NCBI RefSeq assembly: GCF_022347785.1 | Contig: NZ_JAKRGA010000003.1 | Location: 310,001 to 374,000, forward strand | Direction of reading: 5' to 3' | DNA length: 64,000 nt | Source: Psychrobium sp. MM17-31 | Lineage (GTDB): Bacteria; Pseudomonadota; Gammaproteobacteria; Enterobacterales; Psychrobiaceae | Shown: positions 47,464 through 56,765 of the stretch, in pieces | Numbering within the stretch: the first letter of the stretch is position 1 | How the letters are laid out: each line of letters begins with the position of its first letter | The notes under the pieces: generated by a model | What the model was told of the DNA's origin: nothing | The model's database searches: none | The model's input: only the letters and a program-made list of their open reading frames with translations | Translations under genes and position numbers: made by a program

Positions 47464-49023
47464 TTACCACCAAGCACTGTAAAATGCGATTAAAATAGCG
47501 ATAACAGCAACTGTTGATACATTAAACCCAGCTGTAGTTTTAAAACTTACACCATCTAAATCAACCGCATTGTCTTGCACTTTATTTTCAAACAGCGATA
47601 CCACAACGGCGATTGCAAGGCAGCTTAAGAAGACAATACCGACGCGATCCATAAACGGCAGGGTTGGCCATGCGTATTTGAAGACAATCGATAATACAAA
47701 CGAGCCTATTGCCGCGGCTAATCCTGCATTGGCAGTGGTTTTCTTCCAGAACATACCTGAGATAAATAACACCACGATGCCCGGCGTAAAGAAGCCAGTG
47801 AATTCTTGAATGTATTGGAATGCTTGATCGAACTGACCTAATAATGGTTTGGCCACCAGCATCGCAATCACTAATGCAGAGAAACTAACAATACGGCCGA
47901 CTGTCACATAATGTTGCTCTGAGCGTGGCTTAGCGTCGGATTTATATAAATCCATGGTAAAGATAGTTGCGATACTGTTGGTCATTGATGCCAGTGACGA
48001 AACTATTGCCGCTACCAATGCCGCAAACACTAACCCTTTAAGGCCGACAGGCATTAAATTCATTAACTGAGGGTAGGCTTGATCTGCGCGCTCTAATTCT
48101 GGCAATAAAATCACTGCTGCAATACCCGGCAATACCACAATCACTGGCATTAACAGTTTTAAGAACGCAGCAAAGGCAATACCCTTTTGCCCTTCTTCTA
48201 AGCTTTTCGCCGCCAAGGTACGCTGAATAATGTATTGGTTAAAGCCCCAGTACGATAGGTTCATGATCCACATACCGCCAACTAATACCGAAAGTCCCGG
48301 TAAGTCGATGTAATGAGGATGATCTTTAGCTAAGATCATGTCGAACTTTTCAGGTGCTTGGTCAGTGAGCGCCGCGAAACCAGCGACAATACCGTTGCCC
48401 TGCCCGATTAAATCTAACGCCGTGTATGATAAGAACAAACCACCGAAGATGAGCAACACAACTTGAATAATGTCGGTAAAAGCAACCGCTTTTAAGCCGC
48501 CATAAAGTGAGTAAGCAACAGAGAATAGACCTAAGAAAATCATGCCTGCCATCAAATCCACACCTGTGATGGTGTTAATGGCGAGCGCGCCCAGCCATAG
48601 GATTGCTGTTAGATTGACTAACACATAAACGCCAAGCCAAAACACCGCCATCGTCACCCGAACACGCGAATCAAAACGCTGCTCAAGGAATTGCGGCATG
48701 GTGTAGATTTTCTTTTCAAGGAAAATCGGCAGACAGTATTTACCGATAATCATTAAGGTGATGGCTGCCATCCACTCATAGGATGCGATGGCTAAACCAA
48801 TCTTGAAGCCTGAACCAGACATGCCAATAATTTGTTCGGCGGAAATATTGGCGGCAATGAGTGAGGCACCAACTGCCCACCACGGCAGGCTGTTGCCTGC
48901 TAGAAAATAGTCGTTGGCATCTTTTTCATGACCCGCTTTTTCCCGTGATACATAAATGGCAACACCAATTAGCCCCAATACGTAGGCAATAAACACTACA
49001 ATATCAATCGTATTTAAACTCAT
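47464..49023 (-). CDS. Sodium/sugar symporter of the SSS family (vSGLT-like)
   Basis: 519-residue transporter with about 14 membrane helices. SSS signatures are DYFLAGNSLPWWAVGASLIAANISAEQIIGMSGSGF (about residues 38-73), SLYGGLKAVAFTDIIQ and AALVAAIVSSLASMTNSIATIFTMDLY. It resembles the Vibrio Na+/galactose transporter vSGLT in the N-terminal region. With galM upstream and galETK downstream on the same strand, galactose is the probable substrate. A LacI-type palindrome lies about 100 bp upstream of its start. Confidence 0.9.
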   Translation of the reverse strand: MSLNTIDIVVFIAYVLGLIGVAIYVSREKAGHEKDANDYFLAGNSLPWWAVGASLIAANISAEQIIGMSGSGFKIGLAIASYEWMAAITLMIIGKYCLPIFLEKKIYTMPQFLEQRFDSRVRVTMAVFWLGVYVLVNLTAILWLGALAINTITGVDLMAGMIFLGLFSVAYSLYGGLKAVAFTDIIQVVLLIFGGLFLSYTALDLIGQGNGIVAGFAALTDQAPEKFDMILAKDHPHYIDLPGLSVLVGGMWIMNLSYWGFNQYIIQRTLAAKSLEEGQKGIAFAAFLKLLMPVIVVLPGIAAVILLPELERADQAYPQLMNLMPVGLKGLVFAALVAAIVSSLASMTNSIATIFTMDLYKSDAKPRSEQHYVTVGRIVSFSALVIAMLVAKPLLGQFDQAFQYIQEFTGFFTPGIVVLFISGMFWKKTTANAGLAAAIGSFVLSIVFKYAWPTLPFMDRVGIVFLSCLAIAVVVSLFENKVQDNAVDLDGVSFKTTAGFNVSTVAVIAILIAFYSAWW

Positions 49024-49124
49024 GATTTCTCTCTTTTTATTATTATCAAACTGATACTAATTGCAGTGTTACCTCAGCATTAATTAGTAAAAACTTAAAA
49101 CAAATAGATAAAAAACCAAATGCT

Positions 49125-49134
49125 TAAACGTTTA
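49125..49134. promoter_or_regulatory. Candidate LacI/GalR-family operator before the sugar symporter
   Basis: TAAACGTTTA is a perfect 10-bp palindrome with the central CG typical of LacI/GalR operators, about 100 bp upstream of the symporter and just after galM. No such regulator is encoded in the window, so this is tentative. Confidence 0.35.
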
Positions 49135-49142
49135 CTTGTAAT

Positions 49143-50021
49143 CTAAGGCAACACTAATTCAATTTTTTGACTAATACGATGCGACGCGCCTGGCGCTAAC
49201 GGCGTAATACCGTGTTCAATCGCTTTGTCCTTTGCCATCGTCAGTGCATTAGCGCAATGACTAATCGGCTCGATACAAATGAAATCCCCCGCTGGCGGAC
49301 GATACATCACCGTATAATTACATCCTGTACTCGATAACTTGGCGCGAATACCAGTATCCGTCCACACCACTTCATGATCGACACTATCGTTAATCAGCAC
49401 ATTATCGATGATCATGTCATTGGCAACTGCCCCCTGTTCGCTCAATAACTCCGCTGGCGAATCAGTTTTTCCTATCGGCAACAGCGTTTCATCCATTTGC
49501 CACATTTTACTAGCAGCCACTTTAACCCGCGTATGCTCGTTAATCGCAAAATATGGATGTAAACCTAAGCCGCTTGGCATTTCACTATCGCTGTGATTGG
49601 TGGTGGTTAACGTTAAATTTAATGTTAAATCCACCAACTCATAACGTAATTCAACCTCATAGTCCCACGGCCATTCATCGCTGCTGTGTTTATAAATCAA
49701 CACCAAACAATCGTCGGTTTGAGATTTCACCTGCCACTGGCTTTGCCACGCTTTACCGTGCAGCGCATGCGGCTGAGGTGGTAAGTTCGGCGTTAATACG
49801 ACACTTTTGTCATCCCAACTAAAACGTCCGTCTTGGACTCGGCTGGCAAAAGGTGCCAATGGAAAAAACGCCATGCCGTGAATATCTTGTGCAGCGATAC
49901 TGTCGCGAAATACAAGATGATTTTGTCCCTGTGCGTTAAGCGTAAACTGTCTTACTGCACCGCCAATTTGTGGGCATACAACTAACCGTAAATGGTCATT
50001 TTTAATAATTACATCATTCAT
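49143..50021 (-). CDS. galM: Aldose 1-epimerase family protein
   Basis: 292 residues of the galactose mutarotase fold. Key pieces are FFPLAPFASRVQDGRF, HALHGKAWQSQW (catalytic His region), SGLGLHPYFAIN (second His) and CIEPISHCANALTMAKDKA (Glu region). It interconverts alpha and beta anomers of galactose or related hexoses. The ATG at 50021 (MNDVIIKND) is preferred over one 14 codons upstream because homologues begin here, but no strong ribosome site decides it. It heads the gal gene series. Confidence 0.85.
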   Translation of the reverse strand: MNDVIIKNDHLRLVVCPQIGGAVRQFTLNAQGQNHLVFRDSIAAQDIHGMAFFPLAPFASRVQDGRFSWDDKSVVLTPNLPPQPHALHGKAWQSQWQVKSQTDDCLVLIYKHSSDEWPWDYEVELRYELVDLTLNLTLTTTNHSDSEMPSGLGLHPYFAINEHTRVKVAASKMWQMDETLLPIGKTDSPAELLSEQGAVANDMIIDNVLINDSVDHEVVWTDTGIRAKLSSTGCNYTVMYRPPAGDFICIEPISHCANALTMAKDKAIEHGITPLAPGASHRISQKIELVLP

Positions 50022-50297
50022 TTTTGGGCCCAACCACAACTGGCAATCAAAAATTGCATACAATATACCTATATATTTATCGTTTGATAACTAAAATTTT
50101 CGTTTATCTTAAAGAAAAATTCTTTAAACAGATATTTAAAATTCATTGATTTACAAGAATTTACTAATATTCGAAGATTTATCAATAAAACCGATTAGTA
50201 GACCCACCTTGTTAATCGAATCTTTCGAGGGAAAAATGCAAACGACTGAAAAGTATGATAGTTATAAACTCTACTTCTCTTTACGACTGCCAATATC

Positions 50298-51056
50298 ATG
50301 AAAAAAGTGCTTATTCCGCTACCTAAACTAGGATTCGACCCCAGTGAGGCGGCAATCCCTTGGCTGCTTATGACTCAAGCGGGCTTTGAAGTTACTTTTA
50401 TAACACCTGATGGCAGTGTGTCAGCGCCGGATCCACGAATGCTTCATGGTCATAACCTTGGCGTATTAAAACCTGTTCTTGGCGCTCGCAAAGATGCCGC
50501 ACAAGCTTGTAAACAAATGCTGGTTAGCAATGATTTTATAAATCCGTTGGCTTATGACAATGTAAAAAGCAGTGAATATGATGCGCTATTGCTACCCGGT
50601 GGACATGACAAAACGGTAAAGGATTATTTAGAGTCATCAATACTCCAGCAAATCGTGGTGGATTTTTTCAGAGATGAAAAACCTGTCGCTGGCGTTTGTC
50701 ACGGCATTTTAGTTGCCGCACGCAGCATCAATCCAGAGACAAGAAAAAGCGTGTTATACGATTATCAAACAACCGCACTGTTAAAATCGCAGGAGTTGTT
50801 AGGCTACAACTTAACCCGTTTGTGGCTTGGCGATTATTACCTCACCTACCCTGAAACTACCGTCGAAGATGAAGTAAAAGCCTGCCTCAAAGACGAAAAG
50901 CAATTTCAGCATGGACCATTTGCAATAGCGCGCGATACACCTGAAAAACTGGGACGCGGATTTATTGTCAAAGACAGGCATTACCTCTCAGCGCGCTGGC
51001 CGGGGGATATTTACAATTTATCGTTTGAATTTATCGATATGATCCGCAGCGCATAA
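50298..51056 (+). CDS. DJ-1/PfpI family protein
   Basis: 252-residue class I glutamine-amidotransferase-like protein. Nucleophile elbow GVCHGILVAAR (Cys about residue 133) and the strand ALLLPGGHDKTVKDYLE before it. The N terminus KVLIPLPKLGFDPSEAAIPWLLMTQAGFEVTFITPDG is typical. Members include glyoxalase/deglycase and chaperone-like proteins (Hsp31 group); substrate unknown. It is a single gene, divergent from galM and ended by a strong terminator. Confidence 0.85.
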   Translation: MKKVLIPLPKLGFDPSEAAIPWLLMTQAGFEVTFITPDGSVSAPDPRMLHGHNLGVLKPVLGARKDAAQACKQMLVSNDFINPLAYDNVKSSEYDALLLPGGHDKTVKDYLESSILQQIVVDFFRDEKPVAGVCHGILVAARSINPETRKSVLYDYQTTALLKSQELLGYNLTRLWLGDYYLTYPETTVEDEVKACLKDEKQFQHGPFAIARDTPEKLGRGFIVKDRHYLSARWPGDIYNLSFEFIDMIRSA

Positions 51057-51084
51057 TTATCAACTCCAAAGATCTTACCCCATA

Positions 51085-51120
51085 AAAAAACTCACGACGC
51101 TTACACGCCGTGAGTTTTTT
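51085..51120. terminator. Bidirectional intrinsic terminator
   Basis: Arms AAAAAACTCACG (51085-51096) and CGTGAGTTTTTT (51109-51120). It serves the DJ-1/PfpI gene and the convergent polyferredoxin gene. Confidence 0.85.
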
Positions 51121-51143
51121 AATTGCGATTTTATAAAATCAGC

Positions 51144-52985
51144 TTACTTCATTAATGCTTGTTGTTGCTCAACACTCATTACATTAACAATGTTTACCGT
51201 TTCATCTTTCTTGGTAGGATCGATAACCACAGGTGTTGTGCCATTCTCAAGCTTAAGCACACCACGTGGACATACTGACGAACACACACCACAGCCAACA
51301 CATGAAGCACGTACAATGTCTTCACCGCGCTGGGCGTATGAACGAACATCGATACCCATTTCACAGTATGTCGAACAGTTACCACATGAAATACACTGTG
51401 CACCATTTGTTGTGATACGAAAGCGCGATTTAAAGCGCTGGATAATACCGATGTACGCCGCAAGCGGACAACCAAAGCGACACCACACACGGCTACCCAT
51501 TTTCGGATAGAAACCTGTACCGATTACGCCCGAGAACAATGCGCCAATAAAGAAACCATAAGCACTACGCAGCGAATAAGTTTCTATACCCATCACCGAT
51601 TTTACGCCCGTAAAGTAGGTGTAAAGCGCTGCGCCTGTCATCACGATGGCAAAAACTAAAACGCTGTGAATGACCACGCGCTCGACACGCCATGCCGTTA
51701 ATGATTTATCTGATAATTGACGGTAAGGATCGCCAGCGGTTTCTGCTAAGCCGCCACAACCACATACCCACGAACAATACCAACGCTTACCAAAGAAATA
51801 AGTAAACACAGGCACGCCAATCACAAACAAGGTAATGCCCCACACCAACATAAACATGCCGATGCCGCCACTTGAACTTAGGCTATCGAGATTCCACGCA
51901 TCGAAGAAATCGTAATCCAACGGCCACATGTTTTTTAAATCAGTCGATGGTTGATTTAGACGACTTAAAATCTCCGGCAAAATAAAGGCAAAACACGATT
52001 GGAAAAAGATAATCGAGCTAGTTCGCGCAATGTGATATTTACTGTGACGATATTTGATAAACATTCGCACGCCCATTACCACAATAGCCAAGGTGTAAAT
52101 CAAACCATAAATCGACCACGAGCCAGCGCCTTTTCCGTTGATTGCCACAAAAAACGGATCAACCAAGGATACCCACTCCACAATATATTCAGGGAAGAAG
52201 TACAACGCGATATACACGGCCACTAAGAAAAACAACACCAACATGCCAACCAAGCCGCCGTTGGTGGCTGAGTTTTTAAACACATCGTTGTTTTTAATGC
52301 CCGCAGGCCCCGTGTACTTCTCAGGAATGATGTACATTAGCGCGCCGATAGTTCCCAAGATAATCGACAAGAAGAAAAATAAGCTTGCATTATTAGCCAC
52401 AACTGACGTCGAAGAGCTTTTCACAATCGCATAGATATATTGGCCAATCGCCCATGAATCAATGCGCTTCTCAGGGTTCACCTTTTGATTGATCTCAGCT
52501 GACTTCTCATTAAGCACCTGCTCAATTTCCGCCAGTGGCTTGCCTTGATTACCCGCTAACCAGCCAGTGTAATCGGTGAGTTTCTTAATTTTAAAGGCCG
52601 CGTAATCATCATTAGTGTTAAACACCTCTGATAACATCGCTAAGTCGTAATAGCCCTTGGCCGTTACCTTAGCCATAATCGCCGCAATGTCATTACTCGA
52701 TAAATGATAACGCTCATACACCGTATCGTTGTATGTTGAAAACGTCTTACGCACGCCTTCCACAAACACAAATTTATTGCTCTCTGGCTCAGTCATAAAC
52801 TGCGACAAATGCGGCGCAATTAATTCACGATGCGTCGAATTACCAATCGAGCTCTTTAACGACTCGTCAGTAATTTGAAATTGATTCACAAACAACATGC
52901 CAATAAACACCAGCATGCCCACTAAAAACATCGCCATACCCGATTTTCGAACAGGCGCGATCCACGCTAAATTATTGTTATGCAT
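51144..52985 (-). CDS. Polyferredoxin-type 4Fe-4S membrane protein (NapH/NosR-like)
   Basis: 613 residues: an N-terminal helix (about 15-33), an extracytoplasmic region of about 160 residues, then about eight helices. Two Cys-rich membrane-proximal motifs follow (CSWVCGCGG and CRFGCP), as in NapH/NosR/CcoG. The C-terminal cytoplasmic ferredoxin part has two 4Fe-4S motifs (CISCGNCSTYC and CVGCGVCSSVCP). This suggests electron transfer across the inner membrane. It overlaps the FAD oxidoreductase gene by 8 bp, so the two form one electron-transfer unit. The final acceptor is unknown; no nap, nos or nir genes are nearby. Confidence 0.8.
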   Translation of the reverse strand: MHNNNLAWIAPVRKSGMAMFLVGMLVFIGMLFVNQFQITDESLKSSIGNSTHRELIAPHLSQFMTEPESNKFVFVEGVRKTFSTYNDTVYERYHLSSNDIAAIMAKVTAKGYYDLAMLSEVFNTNDDYAAFKIKKLTDYTGWLAGNQGKPLAEIEQVLNEKSAEINQKVNPEKRIDSWAIGQYIYAIVKSSSTSVVANNASLFFFLSIILGTIGALMYIIPEKYTGPAGIKNNDVFKNSATNGGLVGMLVLFFLVAVYIALYFFPEYIVEWVSLVDPFFVAINGKGAGSWSIYGLIYTLAIVVMGVRMFIKYRHSKYHIARTSSIIFFQSCFAFILPEILSRLNQPSTDLKNMWPLDYDFFDAWNLDSLSSSGGIGMFMLVWGITLFVIGVPVFTYFFGKRWYCSWVCGCGGLAETAGDPYRQLSDKSLTAWRVERVVIHSVLVFAIVMTGAALYTYFTGVKSVMGIETYSLRSAYGFFIGALFSGVIGTGFYPKMGSRVWCRFGCPLAAYIGIIQRFKSRFRITTNGAQCISCGNCSTYCEMGIDVRSYAQRGEDIVRASCVGCGVCSSVCPRGVLKLENGTTPVVIDPTKKDETVNIVNVMSVEQQQALMK

Positions 52986-54324
52986 TGGCGTGCCCCTTAG
53001 TGAAACGTTTGGTAAGCCATCTTAATGGAGAAAGTTTGAGTTGATTGTCAGGATATTGCTGATTAAAGGCCTCAACGATATCGCTTTCATAACGAGTGAA
53101 AAACTCGGGATCGAAATTAGCATCACGCAAGTTTTGCAGCACGTATTTCAACGTGCAGCCATTGGCGAGCCAATTTTCCCACACGCTATGGCGCATACGT
53201 ATGCCAAAGGTATTAACCCCGGTGACTTGCTGCGTGTCATCTTGGTAATTAATGCGCAAACAAATATCATCGGTTGGATGCTGCCAATAAAACGATGAAA
53301 TGCCCTCAATCGGCTCGTTAAACACAAAACCATAGGTTTGATATTCGATATCGAAAAACTTCGCCGAGTTAAACCACACGCCGCGCTCATACATGGTGCG
53401 CTCACCGGCAATGGTTTGTGCTAAGGCTTCACCTTGCATCTTACCCGTGTACCACAACGGCTCGATTCGATTGCGACCATCTTCAACTTCGATTTCGGCA
53501 CAATCCCCTACTGCGTACACATCAGGAACTTTGGTTTCTAAATAATCGTTGACTAAAATCCCACGACCAACAGGAATGTTAGACTTTTCCACCACGCCAA
53601 TGTTCGGATGAACACCAGCCGACAAGCCAACCATGTCACAAGCAATCTCTTGCCCAGTGCTAGTAATTACCGAACTAACACGGCCATCGCTGCCCGCCTT
53701 AATTTCTTTAAGCTCAGTTTCAAAATGGAATTTTACGCCGTGAACTTCGGCGTGTTTTTGAATAACCTGCGCTTCACCGTTAGGCAGAATGTTGCCCCAA
53801 AAACGATCTTCACGCACAAGAAAAGTCACCTCAATGCCGCGCGATAACAACATTTCTGCCATTTCGACACCAATCAAGCCACCACCAACTAAGACCGCGT
53901 GTTTAGTATGCCGACAGTTTTCTTCCATCAATTCTAAATCTTGATAGTTAAACAGCGTTTGTACGCCCGGTAGGTCCTGCCCCGGCCAGCCAAATTTATT
54001 TGACTTAGAGCCTGTCGCCAACACAAGTTTGTCGTAATCAACCGTCTCACCAGAGGCTAGCGTTAATACCTTGTCGTCAGTATTAATGTCTTGTACAAAA
54101 TCTTGCTTTAAATCGATGCGGTTCTTAGCCCAGAAATGATCTTCATAAGGCTTGGTGTGTTCATACTTCATGTGGCCCATGAATATGTACATCAGTGCGG
54201 TGCGGGAAAAGAAATGCTCGGTTTCAGCGGAAATAATCAATATTTCCATATCACTGCGCTTGCGCACATGACGAGCCACAGTGACGCCAGATACGCCATT
54301 GCCAATAATAACCAGCTTGCTCAT
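52978..54324 (-). CDS. FAD-dependent NAD(P)-disulfide-type oxidoreductase
   Basis: 448-residue flavoprotein with two Rossmann motifs: VIIGNGVSGVTVARHV at the start (FAD) and AVLVGGGLIGVEMAEMLLSRG about residue 145 (NAD(P)H), plus the second FAD motif VYAVGDCAE. It resembles rubredoxin/nitrite reductase-type NADH oxidoreductases but has no fused Fe-S or nitrite reductase domain. The gene starts the two-gene unit with the polyferredoxin, so it probably feeds electrons from NAD(P)H to it. Confidence 0.82.
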   Translation of the reverse strand: MSKLVIIGNGVSGVTVARHVRKRSDMEILIISAETEHFFSRTALMYIFMGHMKYEHTKPYEDHFWAKNRIDLKQDFVQDINTDDKVLTLASGETVDYDKLVLATGSKSNKFGWPGQDLPGVQTLFNYQDLELMEENCRHTKHAVLVGGGLIGVEMAEMLLSRGIEVTFLVREDRFWGNILPNGEAQVIQKHAEVHGVKFHFETELKEIKAGSDGRVSSVITSTGQEIACDMVGLSAGVHPNIGVVEKSNIPVGRGILVNDYLETKVPDVYAVGDCAEIEVEDGRNRIEPLWYTGKMQGEALAQTIAGERTMYERGVWFNSAKFFDIEYQTYGFVFNEPIEGISSFYWQHPTDDICLRINYQDDTQQVTGVNTFGIRMRHSVWENWLANGCTLKYVLQNLRDANFDPEFFTRYESDIVEAFNQQYPDNQLKLSPLRWLTKRFTKGHANA

Positions 54325-54770
54325 ATAAAATTAATCTCCATCATTGCGATATTTTCTATCCCACACCACTTACTTAACGGCTTGCCCTTCTATCTTTAGG
54401 CAAATCCAATACTGGTTTACGGCCAGTGTTATTTACTGTTAGCTATCTTCTAATAAGAGTTCTATGTTGAAAGCTTTGTTTGCCAACAGTAACTTAAATA
54501 ATGGGTTGTTTGTGGAATAAAAAATCTATTCTACGTGCGAGGAGACCGAGTTCTTCACAAAAGTATTACAATTTTTGGAAATTTATTTTTATGTTTAACA
54601 GAACTTCTTGAAAATGATGTTACTTCTATATTCTCAAGATTTGAAAGGATCTAAGTAGAGATGTTGATAATTACAAAACCATAGCGTGTGAGCTGCACCT
54701 GGCAGCAATAAATTAAATCTAAAATTTAGATTTACAGTCCGTAATTACCAACTTTCAAATAGTAATATAA
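54325..54770 (-). ncRNA. Gene-free hairpin-rich region downstream of the RT operon, candidate cognate ncRNA
   Basis: 446 bp with no supported ORF. On the minus strand, reading on from the 664-aa RT, it shows a 9-bp palindrome (54715-54733, AAATCTAAA / its complement), a GC-rich hairpin GCTGC-CAGGT-GCAGC (54692-54706), a CACAC tract (54686-54690) right after it, and a 10-bp stem with a 14-nt loop (54606-54639). DRT systems are known to use a nearby ncRNA. The position, strand and structure make this the best candidate, probably about 54560-54770, but expression is not shown by sequence. Confidence 0.4.
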
Positions 54771-56765
54771 CTAATATGGGCTGCGCAAATCTTTTTTCAT
54801 TAAAACTTGCGCTAAATTATTGTCTTTCCATGTAAAAAACCATTCTTTATCACAAACCATATTAAAGACTTCACTTGAATTTGATTCAAAATTGACTTCT
54901 TTACACAATAGTTCAAACAGTTCTTTTTTAAACAATTCAGAAAAATATGGACAACTAAGAACGTCAAACGCTAAGCAAGTCAGTTCTGTATCTACTTTTA
55001 TTTCTTCGGACTTAGTCAATCGTTCGAAAATATAACTTTCTAGAAATTTAACTATTTTAGGATTTGAATGTCTAATAAATCCTACTAACACCATTATCTG
55101 GAAATAACCTAAATCTTGATTCTTATTAACAAACCCAATTTTATTTTCATCTAAATATCTTAGGTTAAATAGGTCTAAAATCATCTCTTCATTTATAGGA
55201 TATTCTTCCAAATTAGTTCTAATACCAATCAATAAATTCAATGTTTCAATGCTATTTGCTTTACCCTTAACTACCATTTTTGATAACAGTAGCTTTGATT
55301 CATCATATATCTTTTTACGTATTTCATCTTTAAATTCAGCAACCCTAAACTTGGTTAAATTATTCAGCCGAACTATCAGCTGAGTGATGATATAAGTTGT
55401 TCTGACACGAATATCCATACTATATACAAAAAATGATACTTCGATTGCTAATAAAATGACCTTCTTGATTTCATTTGCATCATTTTCTTTTATCGACTCT
55501 ATAACGGAATCATTTTCTAACAGTCTGAAAAGTCTTCTTCGTATTTCAGCTAAAGTGTAACCTGACAGGCTTTCATAGTTAACATCGTTAACTTTTACAA
55601 TTTTTTTCAAATTCTTTATAAATCTATTGGATTCTCGACTAGGGCTATTTAATCTTATATTAATCTTATCTTCGCTTGACTCCTGATCGTTCTTTTCAAA
55701 TGAATTAAAAACATCTCGAACTAAGGACTTACAATCCATCTTGGCAATTGTTAATCCAGTAATAAACGGTACAGTCCAATACTCTGTTTTCGATTCATTA
55801 ATGAATAATTTGTATTTTTCTAACTCATCTTTGACCAAGATTAGAATATCAGATGATTGAGAATCATTTTGTGTGTATAAGAAATAATCATCAACATACC
55901 TCCTAAGGGTGTAGTCACTACCAAAAGAGAATCCTAACTCAGATTTCACCCTATCAATTATATTTAGATCTAATTCTTGAAGTATTATCTCTGCGTAGAT
56001 ACGAGAGAACTCTGGACCAACAATGATTCCACTAGATTCTAAATAATTAGCATTTTGCATTATCGTTTGAAATCTATGTTCAAATGAATATGACACATTA
56101 TGTTTTTTAGCAAAAGGCTTTGATTTAACAGCCCATGCTAAAGTTGGCGTATAAATATTATGAAAGCATTTGGATATATCAAATCTAGTTAAATGCTCGA
56201 ATTTTTTCTCTATACGATGGGATTCATAAGAATCATAAAACTTGTACAAGAAATTATACTTCTTATAGGTAAAATATGAGCTTGCAAATTTAGACGTTTG
56301 CTCAAAAGCTTCTGATTCTGTTTCCACACTTTCAGCCTTACCTAGCTCACAACCTGCAGATAGATCAACTAACTCTTTCTCATAGAACCTGCTCGCAACT
56401 CTGTGAGGCGCTCTTAAAGATATAGGGCTTTTACTACAAAGTTCCGTAATCAACGAATCATAATCCCTATAAAACTCTGTTATTTTGTTTTGAATCGAAG
56501 GATGTGGGACAGACAACAGACGTTTGCTAATAGAGTTTTTATTGATCCTATAATTATATGGCTTTGTATACTCGCCATAGTCAAAAAAGTTTTTAAGGAA
56601 TCTATCGTAAACAGTGGGGTTATAATCTTTTTTCTTGCGATTGCCTAAATCTCTTAGGTAAAAATATAGTCCTTCATTCAAAAATGTTATTGGTACTTCG
56701 TATGGTAGTGTTTCGGTAAGCATAACCCTTAAATGATCGTACTTATCAATTTTAATTTTAGCCAT
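54771..56765 (-). CDS. Reverse transcriptase, DRT type 3 second RT (UG8/Drt3b-like)
   Basis: 664-residue protein. RT palm motifs: FDISKCFHNIY (motif A, Asp at 196), SGIIVGPEFSRIYAEIILQELD (motif B region, about 245-266) and RRYVDDYFLY (motif C, catalytic YVDD at 290-293). An alpha-helical C-terminal region of about 350 residues, without recognised domain, follows, as in Abi/UG-type RTs. No retron msr/msd arrangement or group II intron maturase domain is seen. It starts directly after the stop of the 411-aa RT (TAAATG). The pairing with a smaller RT matches DRT type 3, whose two RTs belong to groups UG3 and UG8; assignment to UG8 is by size and layout. Confidence 0.8.
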   Translation of the reverse strand: MAKIKIDKYDHLRVMLTETLPYEVPITFLNEGLYFYLRDLGNRKKKDYNPTVYDRFLKNFFDYGEYTKPYNYRINKNSISKRLLSVPHPSIQNKITEFYRDYDSLITELCSKSPISLRAPHRVASRFYEKELVDLSAGCELGKAESVETESEAFEQTSKFASSYFTYKKYNFLYKFYDSYESHRIEKKFEHLTRFDISKCFHNIYTPTLAWAVKSKPFAKKHNVSYSFEHRFQTIMQNANYLESSGIIVGPEFSRIYAEIILQELDLNIIDRVKSELGFSFGSDYTLRRYVDDYFLYTQNDSQSSDILILVKDELEKYKLFINESKTEYWTVPFITGLTIAKMDCKSLVRDVFNSFEKNDQESSEDKINIRLNSPSRESNRFIKNLKKIVKVNDVNYESLSGYTLAEIRRRLFRLLENDSVIESIKENDANEIKKVILLAIEVSFFVYSMDIRVRTTYIITQLIVRLNNLTKFRVAEFKDEIRKKIYDESKLLLSKMVVKGKANSIETLNLLIGIRTNLEEYPINEEMILDLFNLRYLDENKIGFVNKNQDLGYFQIMVLVGFIRHSNPKIVKFLESYIFERLTKSEEIKVDTELTCLAFDVLSCPYFSELFKKELFELLCKEVNFESNSSEVFNMVCDKEWFFTWKDNNLAQVLMKKDLRSPY

